Shown here piece by piece: positions 22,166 to 37,100 of a stretch of DNA of 64,000 bases (position 1 is its first letter; each line of letters begins with the position of its first letter). The stretch covers positions 248,001-312,000 of the forward strand of contig JAZGTN010000180.1 of NCBI GenBank assembly GCA_037783415.1, read 5' to 3'. Origin of the DNA: Leptasterias polaris (lineage: Eukaryota > Echinodermata > Asteroidea > Forcipulatida > Asteriidae). Below the pieces are notes generated by a model. The model was not told where the DNA came from. It was given only the letters and a program-made list of their open reading frames with translations, and searched no databases. The translations under genes and the position numbers were made by a program.

Positions 22166-25100
22166 CTAATGGGACATGGTGATATACTGTCTGCATCGTC
22201 CTTTTGGCTTTATAATAATCTCCTGTATAACATCATCACGCTCTTGTCCTGGCACCAGTTTAAAATCAAATGTCTGTAAAAGTCTGCTCATAACCAGTCT
22301 GGACTCAAGCTGCACACATTAAATGGATAGAGAATCAGAAACAAGACAGAGTTTAGTAAAAAGCAACAATTATTATATGCACACTACATGTATGCCAAGT
22401 TACAAAATGTGTTACACTTAAAATGATTAATTTCTTCAATTATCTGAGATTTGGTTTTAGCTTTTATTATACAAAATATATTGAAAGTACTACTTCACCA
22501 GTTTAAATTCTAAATGTTGGCTTGAAAAGTGAATAAACATTGATGAAATCTGAATTTTCAATGTTAAAGACAACTTACCAATGCAAATTGTTGACCAATG
22601 CAAGATCTAACACCCATTGAGAAAGGAAAGTGAGTAAAATATTGCCTGGAATGAATGAAACAAAAATGACAATGTCATCAAATAATTCGAACAAAATTAG
22701 TTACATATCTAGAATGCAAAACTGTGTCAGTGGATGTTTTTGTTTTGAGTTAACTGACACAGACATTCATTGGTTTTTAACTGTACTGCCAAGGTCATCA
22801 ATAATAGTTTGTTTACAATGAGTGAGTACATAAAAAAAGACATTTACAAAATTCATCTGCTGCTGAGATGTTATGCTCCAAGAAGGATCTTCACCCACAG
22901 GATACAACAGTATGCATGTAATGGAAGTTTATTTTATTTGACCTGCGGCTAACTCCACAGAAATGTTCCACTTGCATAATTTTAAAAGTTCATTAAATGC
23001 CTCTAAATGATTGTTTTCTGCAAAGTAGACAAACTGAGCCGTCAGAAACCAATTTTGCTTTTCATCTCCTGTCATTTGATTTATTTTTATGACAATGTGA
23101 AGTTTGGGGGAACTGGAATAGGTGTGGGCACCCTAAATTAGCAGGAAAATCTGGATCCCATGTGTTATAATTCACATTCACCAAAGTTACTTATGATTGG
23201 TTTAATATCACTCGATACCTTTACTCCAATCCAGGATATAATTTAAATCCAGAAAAAAATGTCCCGTCAGTCACAAAAAAACATTAAAAAGTTGCTTATT
23301 TTCTGAATTTAAATGTATATTTTTTGTTCCAAGTTTAATCTATCTTCTATCCAATTGGCCTCATATAAAAAACTAAATAAAATTGTTTACTGGTATTTAG
23401 TAAAGAAAATAGTACATCTCAAAGTGTGTCCCGTCAGTCACAATTGTCCCGTCAGTCACAGTTATGTCCTGTCAGTCACGTTGATTTCCAGCCTGTCATG
23501 ACCATTTTTGTTCAAAATTGGAGGCAAGTATGAATTGCATTGCACAATCACATCCATTTACACATTTTAACACATTGTGACAAGCAACTTTCATTCAACA
23601 ACTCAAAATAGAACATGTGCCCTTCATTCTTGTTAGTAGGCCTAAATAACAAAAGGTAGTACAAGTTCATGTACTCCAACTACAGTCTGATGGCGAGGGG
23701 CACAGCAAAAAATCCTTGTTATAGTCATCACTTTGAATGAGGAACTACAACATGGAATTTTTCTGCAACATCCCATGGCTTCCAAATGTTAGAACATGGG
23801 TTCAAGTTATGACAAGGTCACATGGTATGATTCGGGATATCAAAAACATTAACTACCCGTCAGTCACGCTAATTTCAAATTGCAACCATACAGCCAATAA
23901 ATCATTTGGTTTCACCCTGTGTTTTCATAATTAAAATATGACATGTTCTCTTTGATTTAAAGAATAACTTTTTTAGCTATGCCATGCAGATTTTTTTCTG
24001 CAGGCTTTTCAGAAAAATTAGTCATTCAAAGTTGTCCCGTCAGTCACGCTGGAGTTAGCCCTGCTTTAAATTCCTCAAACCCTTTACAGACTAGGCAGTT
24101 TGGCTAGCATGTGTCCTTATCCAAAGTTTAGGGACTAAGATAGGAATGCCTGACCCTGATTGGAATACCTGACCCTGATTGTTTTCTGACCCTAATTGGA
24201 ATGCCTGACCCTGATTGGAATACCCGACCCTGATTAATTTCTGACCCTGATTGGAATGCCTGATCGTGTTTGTTTCCTGACTCTAATTGTTGGCTGACCC
24301 TGATTGGAATGCCTGACCCTGATTGGAATACCCGACCCTGATTGGAATACCTGACCCTGATTGTTCTCTGACCCTGATTGGAATGCCTGATTGTGTTTTT
24401 TCCTGGCTCTGATTGGAATGCCTGACCCTGTGATAAGCAGGGCAAAGTGACTTTTTATTTGGGCAAAGTGACTTCATTCTTTCTAACCCCCCCCCCCCCC
24501 CCCCCCCCCCGCCCCCTTTGGCAATTTGATGTACATGTAGTTCAGACTTAGCAACTGTGTTCTTCATTATAAAGTTATTGGAGTTTGAAAGTCACTAGCT
24601 TTACCTGTCATGTTGGGAGTTGAGCAATCGATCAGGATCAAACGCTAGAGGGTCCTTAAAGTACTTCTGGTTTCTTCCCATAACATATGTATTCAGCTGT
24701 GAAAAGACAAGAAATCAAAGTTGAGAATCTATGAATATTCATTGGTGCAGGTAAAAGGTTGAGCATTGAAGCTAGCTGGAAAAGCTGGAGGAAATGGAAG
24801 ACGGCGTTTATTGGAATAGCAACACATTTACTAAGCTCCAGTTTTTACATGGCACTTTCTCTATTGGTGTCACAAAGCCTTATTTGCTATTTTAAGACCG
24901 GTTTTGAATTTCATGAATTATGAGACCCATTTTATAGCACCTTATAAGGGTTTATAAGGTGCTGCTGCACATTCAGCAGCCACTGCTAGAACACAAGCGC
25001 AAACTCTTGACGACAAGTGGAACTTCTTCATTACACAACACACAGGAGGTACATGTATGGCATTACATGAGCATTTAATGCGTCTGATGACAAAGCAATA

Positions 25101-28100
25101 ATGATCAAGTTTCTTGCTTAAGGACACAAGTTCAAGACCGAGACTCAAACTCACACTCTGTTGATATGATACTAGTTTCGTTTGAAGGTTAATTGAGGCA
25201 GCCTAGCAAACAAAGCACCCATAAGTTTGAATTCATGAGGTTAAAGCACAAAGCAGATTGAAAAAAGGAAAATTTGATGAAATGTTAACCTGACATTTTA
25301 TTGAGAGGATTTAATTGAAAATACATGAAATATTACCCATAAAGCAGTCCCGGTAGGTATTTTAAAGCCAAGTACTGTCTCATCCGATGCTAGCTGGCGT
25401 GGTGTCCCAATGACAGGTGGCCAAATCCGTAAAGTTTCCTTGATAACCTACCCAAAAATAGTAAATAATGTAGTATAACATTCCACTGAAGTAGAGCCCC
25501 ATGCTATCTCTAAATGGGTCTTTATTACTCTCTCCCTATAATAGTAATAACATCATTGTGTTAGTGCAAAATTGTTGTATCTCAATTTTGAAACGTGCAT
25601 CACACATGAAAGTGCTCCGCACAAAACTTTATGTTTGGGTGGAATTGTGTAGTGCATATATCTGGGTTAATTTTAAGCAACATTTGACATTTTGATATTT
25701 TCAAACTCATGCGTAACAGATACTATTAAGAAAAAACATTTGTATACTGACATGATGAGAGGAAAGGTTATTTTAATCAAAATAGATAGATGATTGAGAT
25801 GTATATTCCACACCTCCAACATTTAAAGGGATAATGTTGCCTCTAGAGGTACATGTTGGGTCATCATTTGGTTTTTGTCAACATAATTCTGATTTGGCAA
25901 AAATCACCCGTGGAAGTTTCAGCTGGTTAGAAACAGTTAACTGTCACCGTATTTTCAAACGAATGCAGAATCCATTCACGTTTAGCGAGGTGTCAGCAGG
26001 TACTAACCGCATCTCTGGCTGCAGCTTTCGCGAACGCTTCTCAGATTCAAATGTTTTTATTGAGTTCTAATCACCAGGGAACTTACAGTTGAGCTAATTC
26101 CACAGGATGCTTACTACCATTCCTGTCTTTATAGCAAGTAAGGTTTTCAGATAGAAATCTCACACATTTTTCTGGGGTTATTATCAAAGTAAGACCCTAT
26201 CTTTAAATCAGTATTACGATGAGTGACAAAAACCAAATCAATCAATCAATCAAAGGTAATTTATAGAGCGCCAAAATCAACAGTTTGTTCTTAGGCGCTG
26301 AGGCACAGTTGAATGTTTAGTAAGCCTGCTGGAACAGGTGAGCTTTAAGGAGTGTCCTGAATGAGGTGAGTGAGCTGGCATTTCTGTACAGGAAGCTTGT
26401 TCCACATTTTGGGGCCATATACAAATAACGAGTTCTTGGCACAACAAATAGGGAACAAGAGCTAGACGAACGAAGATGTCTTTGTTGAGATCTCAATTCG
26501 AGCATGTCTGTGATATATCCAGGGGTTTGTCTATGGTACGCTTTATACATCAAGATCATAACTTTGAAGATGATTCTTTGAGGGATGGGAAGCCAGTGTA
26601 GGTTGCAAAGATGAGGACTGATGGAATCATATTTGCGTATATTTAGAATCAATATCACGACCCTACCTTTAAGAATGCCAATCATCTAGCATTGTTAGTT
26701 CTTTACTTTGTACATGCTTGGTGATGTTGCAATTGTCGTTGGTGACAGTAAGTACATGTAGTACATGTAGATGATTGTTTATTTTGATGGGACTTACCAG
26801 CATCATGTATTCAAGTTTGCCCAAGTCCTCATAGTCTACATATTCTTTTTCTCCTAGTACTGCATTTGCTTCTGTTTTAAGTCTACAAAGGAAATAAAAA
26901 AATAGGCCAAGAAAGACTGTACTATCTGAGAAACCCTTTGGTGGGGGAGGGTGCATTTAACACAATGTGCATGATAAGCATTGTTACAATTTATCTTTTT
27001 TTTTGGGGGGGGGGGGGGGGGTTATAAGGGCTATAGTGAAAAACATTGCACACTAAAACTGTGGTTTACCAATGTGGTTCCTTCATTCATCAGAAAAAGG
27101 TTTGACTTAAAGTCAACATCAAGGATGCATTAACAGAAGTTCTAAATAGAAAACATGTACCAAAATAGATTATTTACTGATAGATAAACCATAGAAATAG
27201 TAATTAATAATAGATGTAGAGTCAATAGACAACAAGATTTAATCTGAGTTAATGGTCAAACATTTATTTGCTTAAGTTATTACCTGTGCATAACTTCAGG
27301 ATGGTGCCCAAGTTCAACTAGCATAAAAGCCATTAGGGTAGCTGTTGTCTCTTGACCTGTGATAACAACCAGAGCTTGTTTGGATTAATGATTAAGAAGT
27401 TAAAAGGTGCACTGTGCAGTCTAAGAAATAATCAAGCAGAGATTGTCCTGTTGACATTTTTTGTTTCAACTCAAGACAGGCAGCTGATCTGCCAATTTTC
27501 TTTGTTTAATGTTACTACCATTAAAAGCTTAATAATATTGAACAAAGTTTAGTATCTATGGCCTTTTCCCACAAAGTTACATACATGTACATGGACTGTG
27601 CTGCAAGTTATTCACTTTCCTGTATTAAAGGCACTGGACACTTTTGGTAATTACTCAAAATAATTGTTAGCATAAAAACTTACTTGGTAACGAGCAATGG
27701 AGAGCTGTTGATAGTATAAAACATTGTGAGAAACGGCTCCCTCTGAAGTAACGTAGTTTTTGATATCAAGTAATAAAACACAAGGGAAACTGACTGGGTA
27801 AATTTTAAATGATTTTGGGTTGAACAAAGAAAATTTGACTGGAGCGGGATTTGAACCAACGACCTCCGGTTTAACGTGCCGGCGCTCTACCAACTGAGCT
27901 ATCTAGCCCTATGTTGGTGGTTTCCCTATTTTGTCAATATCTTTGTTCGGGGGGTGCCAGTCAGTAGTTTTTGAGAAAGAGGTAATTTCTCACTCAAACA
28001 ATAAAAGACTTCTTGCTGAAGCCTTTTATCTGAAAGCACACAAAGTAATGCAACAAGGGTGTTTTTTCTTTCATTTTTCTCTTGCAAATTCGATGACCAA

Positions 28101-31100
28101 TTGAGCCCAAATTTTCGAAGGTTTGTTATTTTATGCATATAAAAATGTTGGGATACACCAAGTGAGAATACTGGTCTTTGACAATTACCAAACGTGTCCA
28201 GTGCCTTTAAGAAAACAAAATCATAAGTTTTCTTTTACAAATATCAAGTAATAAACCACAAGGGAAATTTACTAAGTAAACTTTGAATAATTTTATAGAT
28301 AGTGTATGGCTTCTGACTGCAGCCCCGATCAAAGATATAGACAAAATAGGGATACCGCCAACATTTGGGCTAGATGCATCTAGCTCATTCGGTAGAGCAC
28401 CGGGATGTTAATCCGGATGTCCCACTAAATTTTTCTTTGTACAACTCAGAACAGATTTTTTACACGTTTGTTTTCACGTTTAATAATATGGACATTTTGT
28501 AAAAATTCACACTGAAAAAAAATATAATTAAGTTTTAAGGTAATAGCGTAGTTAAACTAGTCACTAACCTGCTATAAAGAATGTGCAAAATTCATCCAAC
28601 ATATTCTCCATATTAAAATCAACATCTGCTTGAAGATCATCAGATTGATGCAAGATGTACGTCAGAATATCTTCTGGTATCTTTTCACCCCTCTTCTTTG
28701 CATCAATTCTATCCTGGACACACTTCCGTCCAGTTTCACGTATTAGCTGAATGCATTCACGCACATCTTGTCTAAATCGTCGATGGGCAGGTAATGGACT
28801 CCACTATGAAACCATTCAAAATTGTATTTATAATCAAAAATCAACAAAGAAAAACCCACCATATTGACAACATCTTATTTTGAATCAATTTTGCACAGAT
28901 ATTATGCACACTACACAATACAAAATCCAAAACAAATCCTGATCCCTACAAATTCACTCAGTCACATGTAACAAAGAGAACTAAACTTGTTTAATATCAA
29001 ATATCTTCTTTACTATGCCAGACTAGAAATTTAATACATTAGGTTCTCAGTAGAATGTTCATTCTATTTGTCCTACAGCATGGTTGGGAACATATATATT
29101 TTTTTATACCAACCTGAACAGGTTGAAGGAGCAGTATTGGGGAAAAAAATCTGATAACGTCAGTCAACTAAAAATTACCTGAATCCATGGTTTGTAAAAA
29201 CAAATCTCGACTCCAACCAAAGACATGCTGATTGCTCTGCTGAATCCCCTATCTCTTAAAAGATCTATACCAAAAGCAGTCTGTAGTCAAGGAGACAGAA
29301 TGGATTTTGCTGAAATTATCAAATTAAATGTTTTTTATAAGAATAAGTTAAAGAAACCACCAAGGATTTGATTTAAAAAACAAGAATGAATTAACTGCAT
29401 TTTTCTGAACATATCTATCTTCCTTAAGCAAAGTGTTGCAAAGAAATGTCACTGCCATTGTTTTTAAAAATGTATTCAATTTTTGTATTCATTCATTTGT
29501 TTAAGATATGAATATGAAAAATATTTACAATTTTATTAAGTTATTAACGCTCATTTCTTGATGAGAACCAAATGGAAGTAAAACATCACAAAAGTGCTTC
29601 AGTAATGGGAATTTGTGATTGACTAAAATGAAATTAAAAATGCAACTGACGAAATTATAATAACTAAAAATTTAGTTTTTCTTAAATTATATCACACCTT
29701 ATGATGTCATCATAGTATCATGCCATGTTTAAGTGTGGTCATGATGTTTAGGTTCAATTGTCTGGTGAGTTTGAAGGTTCAGTTCAGTTTAATTTCAAAG
29801 TTTTGAATAGTTGAGGACCGAGGAGTGTGTTTGCATTAAGGGTCACCACAGGGCATCCACAGTTCTTGATCAACCTATAAACATTCATATTCTTTCGTTG
29901 AATAAGAATTACCTTGGCAATAACATCTAGAGTCAGTGTATTCAGCTCATCAAGCATAAATACTTCTGTCTTGCCGTCAGCCTTATGAGTTAACCTCTCA
30001 ATCATGTTGGAGACACTCTCATTGAAAGTGCCCATCAGTGTCTTCAAGTACCTGCATTTAGGTCAAACTTTTAAGGTATACTTTGTTTGCAGCTTTAATT
30101 CAAAATGAGTGTCATCTTTGTCTGATTCATTTAAACAAAAAACCCCATTAATTTCAAAAGTTCATTGACCAATAACTCACCAATCATCAGATCCAAAACA
30201 TTGCAATTTCACTTTAAAATTGTTTTTGTATCATAACAATTTGTTTTACAAATTTATAAAAGAAAATCCATGTGGTTGTACTAAGAAGGTTTGTTAATAA
30301 ATCGATCCATTAAGCCCCGCCTCCTTACGAGTTGACCAATCACAGCCGCGAAACCCGATCACCATTAGTGCAAAGATCACCAAACTGCTCAAATGGTGAT
30401 CAGATTTCGTGGTTGTGATTGTCAATGAGAAATGGGCGTGGCTTAATGGATCAGTGTATTGAGCGTTGAAAGGGAACTATCAGACTGAAACCACCAAAAG
30501 CTGAATTTACAGTCATAATCATGTTTTTTCCAGGTACAAACTGTGCTTTTGGTAGTCAATGAAGCCATCAATCGTAATATGTTATCAGGCGCGGATCCAG
30601 GGGAGGGGCCCAGGGGGCACGTGCCCCCCCCCCCCCCCCCCCCCCGTTTTTTTTTTATTTTTTATTTTATTTTTTTTATTTTTTTTAAAAACAATCTCTT
30701 CCTGCTTAAAAATTAGCCACAAGTGTGTGTGGTGTCTTTTCCCCCAGCAGCAGGATGGATTTCCTTTTCATCCTATGCCTATCAAATTTGTTTCTTTCTG
30801 CCAAAATGAATCTTTCATGATATGTCACTTGTAATTGCTTAGATTTGCACGACAACATAAGCGTTTGAAACCTGACGTGCCAATTTGTCCTGGATAAAGT
30901 ATATTTCATGTCATTCTGGCATTCAAGGGGGGGGGGAACTATATTTTTTAAATGAATATGCATGAAACCAGATATTGCAACGACCAGATCCAAATGCGAG
31001 ATTTGTGGGATTAACAGTTTCTTTGAGTAAAATTTGAAAATTGGTATGGATCAGAAGAGCTTAAAAAGTGTCTATTTCTCGGTTTCAGGCACACAGAGGC

Positions 31101-34100
31101 TTGATTTTACCCCTCAAAATGCCAAAAGCTCAGAGCTTCCGGGGGTTTTCCCCCGGATCCCCCACCCGGGCTTCGCCCTTGGACACCCAACATCAATGTT
31201 ACAGAAATGTTTCCAGTAAATTTAGAAGATTTATATGGATCTGATTTCCAATAAGATTGTGTCTATTTCTCTGTTTTAGGCTCATGGAGGCTTGATTTTT
31301 CGCCCCTCAAAACGCAAAAAGCTCAGAGCCTCAGGGGGCTTCGCCCCCTGAACTCTGGACCCCACCCATCTTTGGTTTACCCTCTAATACCAAATCCTCG
31401 TTGCGCCGTTGTGCCCCCCGGTTTAAAAAAACATGGATCCGCCCCTGGTTATGTACAGGTGTGTTAGTGTTCATTATTACAAACAATAATCACAAAGAAT
31501 ACATTTAATTATCTGACTTTCTATGAAAGGTTGGTTCAAAGAGGGCTCTTCGTTTCATGTTTTGAGGCACATCGCATTCTGTCAGAAGACCATGATGCAA
31601 ATAACGCTGTCCAAATACTCTCCAAAAGTACTTGACCTCTGATGGTGTCTTGGTGTGTGTTGTTGAATACAGAATTTTCTGTAATTAAAGGCAGAGCAAA
31701 ACTTTGTTTGAGTAAGATAAACTTTTTTGTGAGAACAAATGTTAGTTTCTTATATAGAATTATTTTACCCAATGTCCCTCAAATAACATAAAAAGCCTTT
31801 AAAGAACTCGATGTAAAATCAATTTATCTTGCACTATTTCTGATTTAAAAAAAAATACCTTGGAGAGTTTGTGCATTCTGATTGGTCAAAGACTGGTCAC
31901 TAGGGGGAGTATTAACAAGTGGTAAAGACCGGCTCTGTAAACTAGCAAATAAATGGGCCCTAAACAAGCACAATGTTGTGTCAAAGTTATAGTTGCACCA
32001 TGCTTAAAAAATCTGCCCAAAAACAATACTCATTACAACCTTTATAATACGAGTTTAAAATTTTATAACTCTGGGACAAGGATGCTTATTTGATCATCAC
32101 TTTTTAGAAACCCCTTTTGTAAATCCATGCCTGAATAATGTGCAACCTCTTAAAAATTAACATGTGATGTGACGCAGTTTGTGGAGAACGCTGGCACCTC
32201 AACGACCATATACTGCAATGAAAAGGCTTAGCGTCTGGCAATTACAGCATCTTTCGATTATCATCGCACAACCAAAACAAGCGTTTACATTTTGGTGATC
32301 GAAGACTGGCACAAATTCTTTATTTTTTGTAAGTAGCTGGAAGCTGAGGTCAAGTTTTCCTCTGGGGTTTCTTAGTTATTTTGTTGAATAGTATTACATT
32401 CCTAACAATATACATGTGTACATGTACATGTACATGTATAAACTGAAATAATTGACAAAACAAAGTCTCGCCCATGTAAAGCTCCATACGGTTTGGCCCA
32501 CAATGGTCCGGGAATCTCGAATACGGGTGAGACTTGCATTCCGACTGCTAAGTTTTCTGCAAATATTTTCATTTTCATATTTTCATATTAAAGTGAAAAC
32601 TGTGAGAAATGTTCCATATTCTATGTACAGTAGGCCTATGTTCAAGAATTTATTTTGATTGTGGCAATCAAAATAAGAAACCTTGATTTGTGGTCTCTTC
32701 AAATGCTAGCTCAATTTTAAAGGTACTTAAAAAGGGAAATTACTTTAGGTGATTGGATCTGGAATGACTTTTATTATTAATTAGCTTTATTGACAAATCA
32801 CAATCCTGTACTTTGTCTTTAAACTTACCTTTACGAAGCTTGGTTCAAGGCAAACCACAACTGGTTTTTGAAACATGAATAGAGAAAAAACTGTGCCGTA
32901 GATTTCCATCCTATAGATTAAGTGATGGAGAAAAAACTGAAAAGCAATCTTACTAACACTTTATGTGGTTTACTGTTTTAAAAGAACTTGTAATGAACGC
33001 TTTGCGTAAATCAATTAGTAGACATTAACCTTGATTTGAAATATTCAAAATTATGAAAAAATGTGTGCATATTTTTATAATTAAAACCCTTAAAGGTATT
33101 ATACAGGATTGGTAGAGCTGACAAAACAGTCGCAAACAAAGTTCATGTTTTGTGTGATTAACCATATACATGAAATAACAAACCTGTGAAAATTTGAGCT
33201 CAATTGGTCATCGAGGTCACGAGAAAATAGTGAAAAGAGACCTTATGTGTTTTCTGTTTTTCAAACATCGAGTTTATTATCGCGCGCGATAAAAACTATT
33301 GTTTTACTCATTTCTCAGAAACGATAGCATTTTAGGCAGAAATATTTTAAGGAACCCTTTCTACCATTACTTACTTTAAATCATGTAAGTTATGTGTGAA
33401 TCTGTGAACATTTGTGTTTTTCGATCTTACCAATAGTGTACAGGGCCTTTAAGAACCTAATTCCTGTTATATCCAATTGTGAAGTGAAGGATTCAGAAGG
33501 ACTGGGGCTTAGCACAGGGTCAGTATACTTATCTTATCTATTAGTCCAAACAATTTGTTGTGGAGTGACATAAGGGTAAATGATTGATTGGAGGAATCAG
33601 GTCACACACAGCAAAACCCAATATTAGTCTGTATGGGTTCTTAATGCAATGTGCTGAGAAAAGCACACCTGTTTTGTGTTGAGAGTAAAACTGCTTATAG
33701 GCAAAGCTGGAACATTATTTTCTTCAAACCAAGTGAGTCACGGACAGCATTGTTTTGGGCTCCGTTTAGGCTCAGTAAGTTATTTTTAAAACTTGTACAG
33801 GGCTTCAAGCCGGATGGAGCCTAAGTGCAAGCCATTGTTTCTTAGAAGGACCCTCATTGTTTAAACATTCTGTTTATTATTGTATACTTACTGGTCAACC
33901 AAATAATCTGAGAGTGTGGAGCCACTGTTGATTGTTGCCATAATAAGTCTGACGTGCCCAGTAAAGAAGCTGAAATAAAGTACCAGTGAGTTACTTCAAA
34001 TCATTACAGTTGCTGAATGAACAGATACTGGGGCAAGTGGGGCAGTGATAAATACAAAGTAGTCTTGATATATCAAGAAGGCCAAATGGCTCCTCCAGTT

Positions 34101-37100
34101 GCTGTAGATGTAAAAAGAATAATTTACACAAACAAAGGCTACTGGAATTTCATAGTTCAAATTTGGCATTGCCAATAGACTGTGCAAGTCTCGCGCGCAT
34201 TCGAACTTCCGGGACCATTGTGGTCCCAACCATATGGAGTTTTACATGGGCGAGATTTTGTTTCGTCAATTATTTTAGTTTAACCTAGTTTATGACCTAG
34301 AAAATTATATATGTTGTTGGGAATGTAATACTAAGTGATAACTGTTTATTCATATCTTGATGTATGTAAAATAATTCCTAGTTGCCAGTCAGGGTTTAGA
34401 CCCTTACACTCAACTGAAACCACCTTACATGATTTAACGAACAAATGTTTTCAGGCTATGGAGAGAGGGGAAATGACAGGCACTGTTTTTATAGATTTAA
34501 GTAAAGCATTCGATTCTGTTAATCATGCAATTCTGCTTGATAAACTTGACAGGGTAAATATATCAACCTCTGTAATCAACTGGTTTAAGTCGTATCTAAC
34601 CAAACGTAGCCAGTCTGTGAATATTGAAGGAAAAGTATCTACGGCCCTACCACTAAACACCGGCGTACCACAGGGATCAATTTTGGGTCCACTGTTATTC
34701 ATTATTTACACTAGTGACCTACCACTGTGTATCCCTCAAACGTGTAATTTGTTTATGTATGCCGATGACTCGACATTAACATGTAGTTCCACCAATATTA
34801 ATGAGATAGAAAACAACTTGAATATAGCCCTAGGTCGAATTTACGACTGGTGTACCAGAAACAAACTAACAATAAACGCCAACAAAACAAAAGCCATGCT
34901 TATTGGAACTAAGCAAAACGTTTGCAGTACTGACCTTGATGTCAGTATCGCTGGTAACCCGATCTTGAAGGTGAACTCTTGTAAATGTTTAGGTGTTATT
35001 ATTGATGACACTTTAAGATGGGGACCCCACGTTGAATACGTAAAGAAAACTGTTTCCTCTAAACTAAGTATGCTACATAGAATCCGCGACTGTGTTCCAC
35101 AAAGCAGCTTGCACTCTCTGTTTGTTAGCTTAGTCTTGCCTTCGTTAGACTATTGTATTACTGTATGGGGAGGACGGTACATGTCTCATAACAATATTCT
35201 CAACAAATGTCTTAAAAGAGCCGCGCGGATAATCCTTAAGTGTGCCTTCTTAACTCCCTCAGCCGATATGTTTACTAGACTTAATTGGATTTCGTTTATT
35301 GAGAGAGTCGAGTATAAAAAAGCTATTCTTGTTCACAAATGTATAAATAAAACCACTCCGTTGTATATGACAAATATATTCACACCACAAACGCAGATTC
35401 GTGAAACGAGACAATCCGCTGACATGAAGCTTAAGATTCCCTTTGCGAAAAAAGAATGTTTTGCCACAAGCTTTGCTGTAACTGGTACAATTTTATGGAA
35501 TAACTTGCATGTTCAATTGAGAACCACGACTTCTCTAACCTCATTCAAATCTGAACTTCGTAAAACGTTCATTAGTCCGTAATATTCAGTCCCTGCCTGA
35601 TTCCGTGAGGGATCCTTGGTTTCATTAGCAGAAAATAATAAGAATAATAATAATATTCCTGCAAATATGTCAGCATTTCCATTTATGAGATCTAATCTGT
35701 GCTGATCTACGGAGTAGACAAACTTGGTTGGCATAAATATTAGGAACCGGAGGGGAATTTCCCCGTGTTTCTCTAAAAGAGTTTTTGCGGGTTTTTTGCC
35801 CCTCCCATAATCAGCGAATTTTAGATTTCAAAATTGTATATTCACCCTATACACTTTTTCTGAGTTCATTTTACCTGAGTAATAGTTATACGTGTACAAG
35901 TTTTATAATGTAATATTTCGATGTGCTTTTAATTTACCGTATTTGTAATTATGCTGTATGTTGTAATGTATGCAGGGCCCCAATGGAAACCAGTTTTAAC
36001 TGTTTGGGCATACCCTGGGTAAAGAAATGTAATAAATAAATAAATAAAAGTAAAACCAATTCAACAATATAACGACAAAAACCCGATAATTTAACTTGAC
36101 CTCAGCTTCCGGTTATTGCAAAAAATTAAGAATTTTGTGCTCGCCTCCGATCATAAAACTTATGTAAACGCTTGTTTTGGATGCGCGATTATAATCGCCA
36201 GATGCAGTAATTGCAAAACAAACCCTTTTCATTGCAGTCTATGGTTGTTGAGGCGTCAGCATCTTCTCTAAACTGCGATACGAGTCAAATTTAAACCTGC
36301 TCGACCAATCCGCGTAAGGGGTTTCTAAAAAGTTAACATCAAATAAGCATCCTTGTCCCAGAGTTTAAATATTTTTTCCCAATATTAATCAACACATTAT
36401 TGTGTAATTTTTTCAAAAGCTAAAACGTTTCATAAAATTGTAATGATTTTTTTTGTTCAGATTTTATCATAAGAAATAATTTAAAACAAAGATTTGATTT
36501 CAGAAATAAAAATGTTCTTCGTTTGACGTGTTTTCTCGTTCGGATAAGTGCGAGACTTGCACAGTCTATCGGCCGTGACTTACGACCGAGGTTTGGCCGA
36601 CTCACAGTGACTTCGAAAAACATTTACTTTGTGTATAACTTTTACTGGTTGAAGTCATGCTCTCATTGTGACAATGGTATTATTCTCAGCAATAAAATAT
36701 TCAAGAAATTTCAAAAATTATTCCAGCAAGTGAGTTCAAAAAAGTTGTTGATTTCCCAGCATTATTGTGATTTAGCAGACACTGTTAAAATTGATGCACT
36801 GCAGTTCAGTTCAAGAATTATCTGTGCTCGAATGGCTGATACAATCAACAACAAATGTGATATCCCTGGTGAAAAGTTTCTTTCGAAAGTTACACTTTTT
36901 TGTCTTTGGTATGAATTGATGTAAACCCCCTTCCTGGCTTCCCCTCTCAATCAAAAGGGAACAATAACTTGAAGAAACTTACTCTTTTCTTGGTGGTCCT
37001 GGAATATGAGAAAATCTTCTGTGCTCATAAGCGGTGTACAGAGCTAGAATCACAAAGGCACAAACAAGTAACACTGACATTGTCAATACCACCGTCATCA

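Noticed and set aside
27838..27910. tRNA gene on the minus strand
   Set aside because: The anticodon arm is abnormal and the block is part of a SINE with an 11-bp target duplication inside a MITE.
36523..36924. 133-aa open frame upstream of the P450 exon 1 donor
   Set aside because: Its first part lies in the MITE terminal repeat and the rest shows no family signature.
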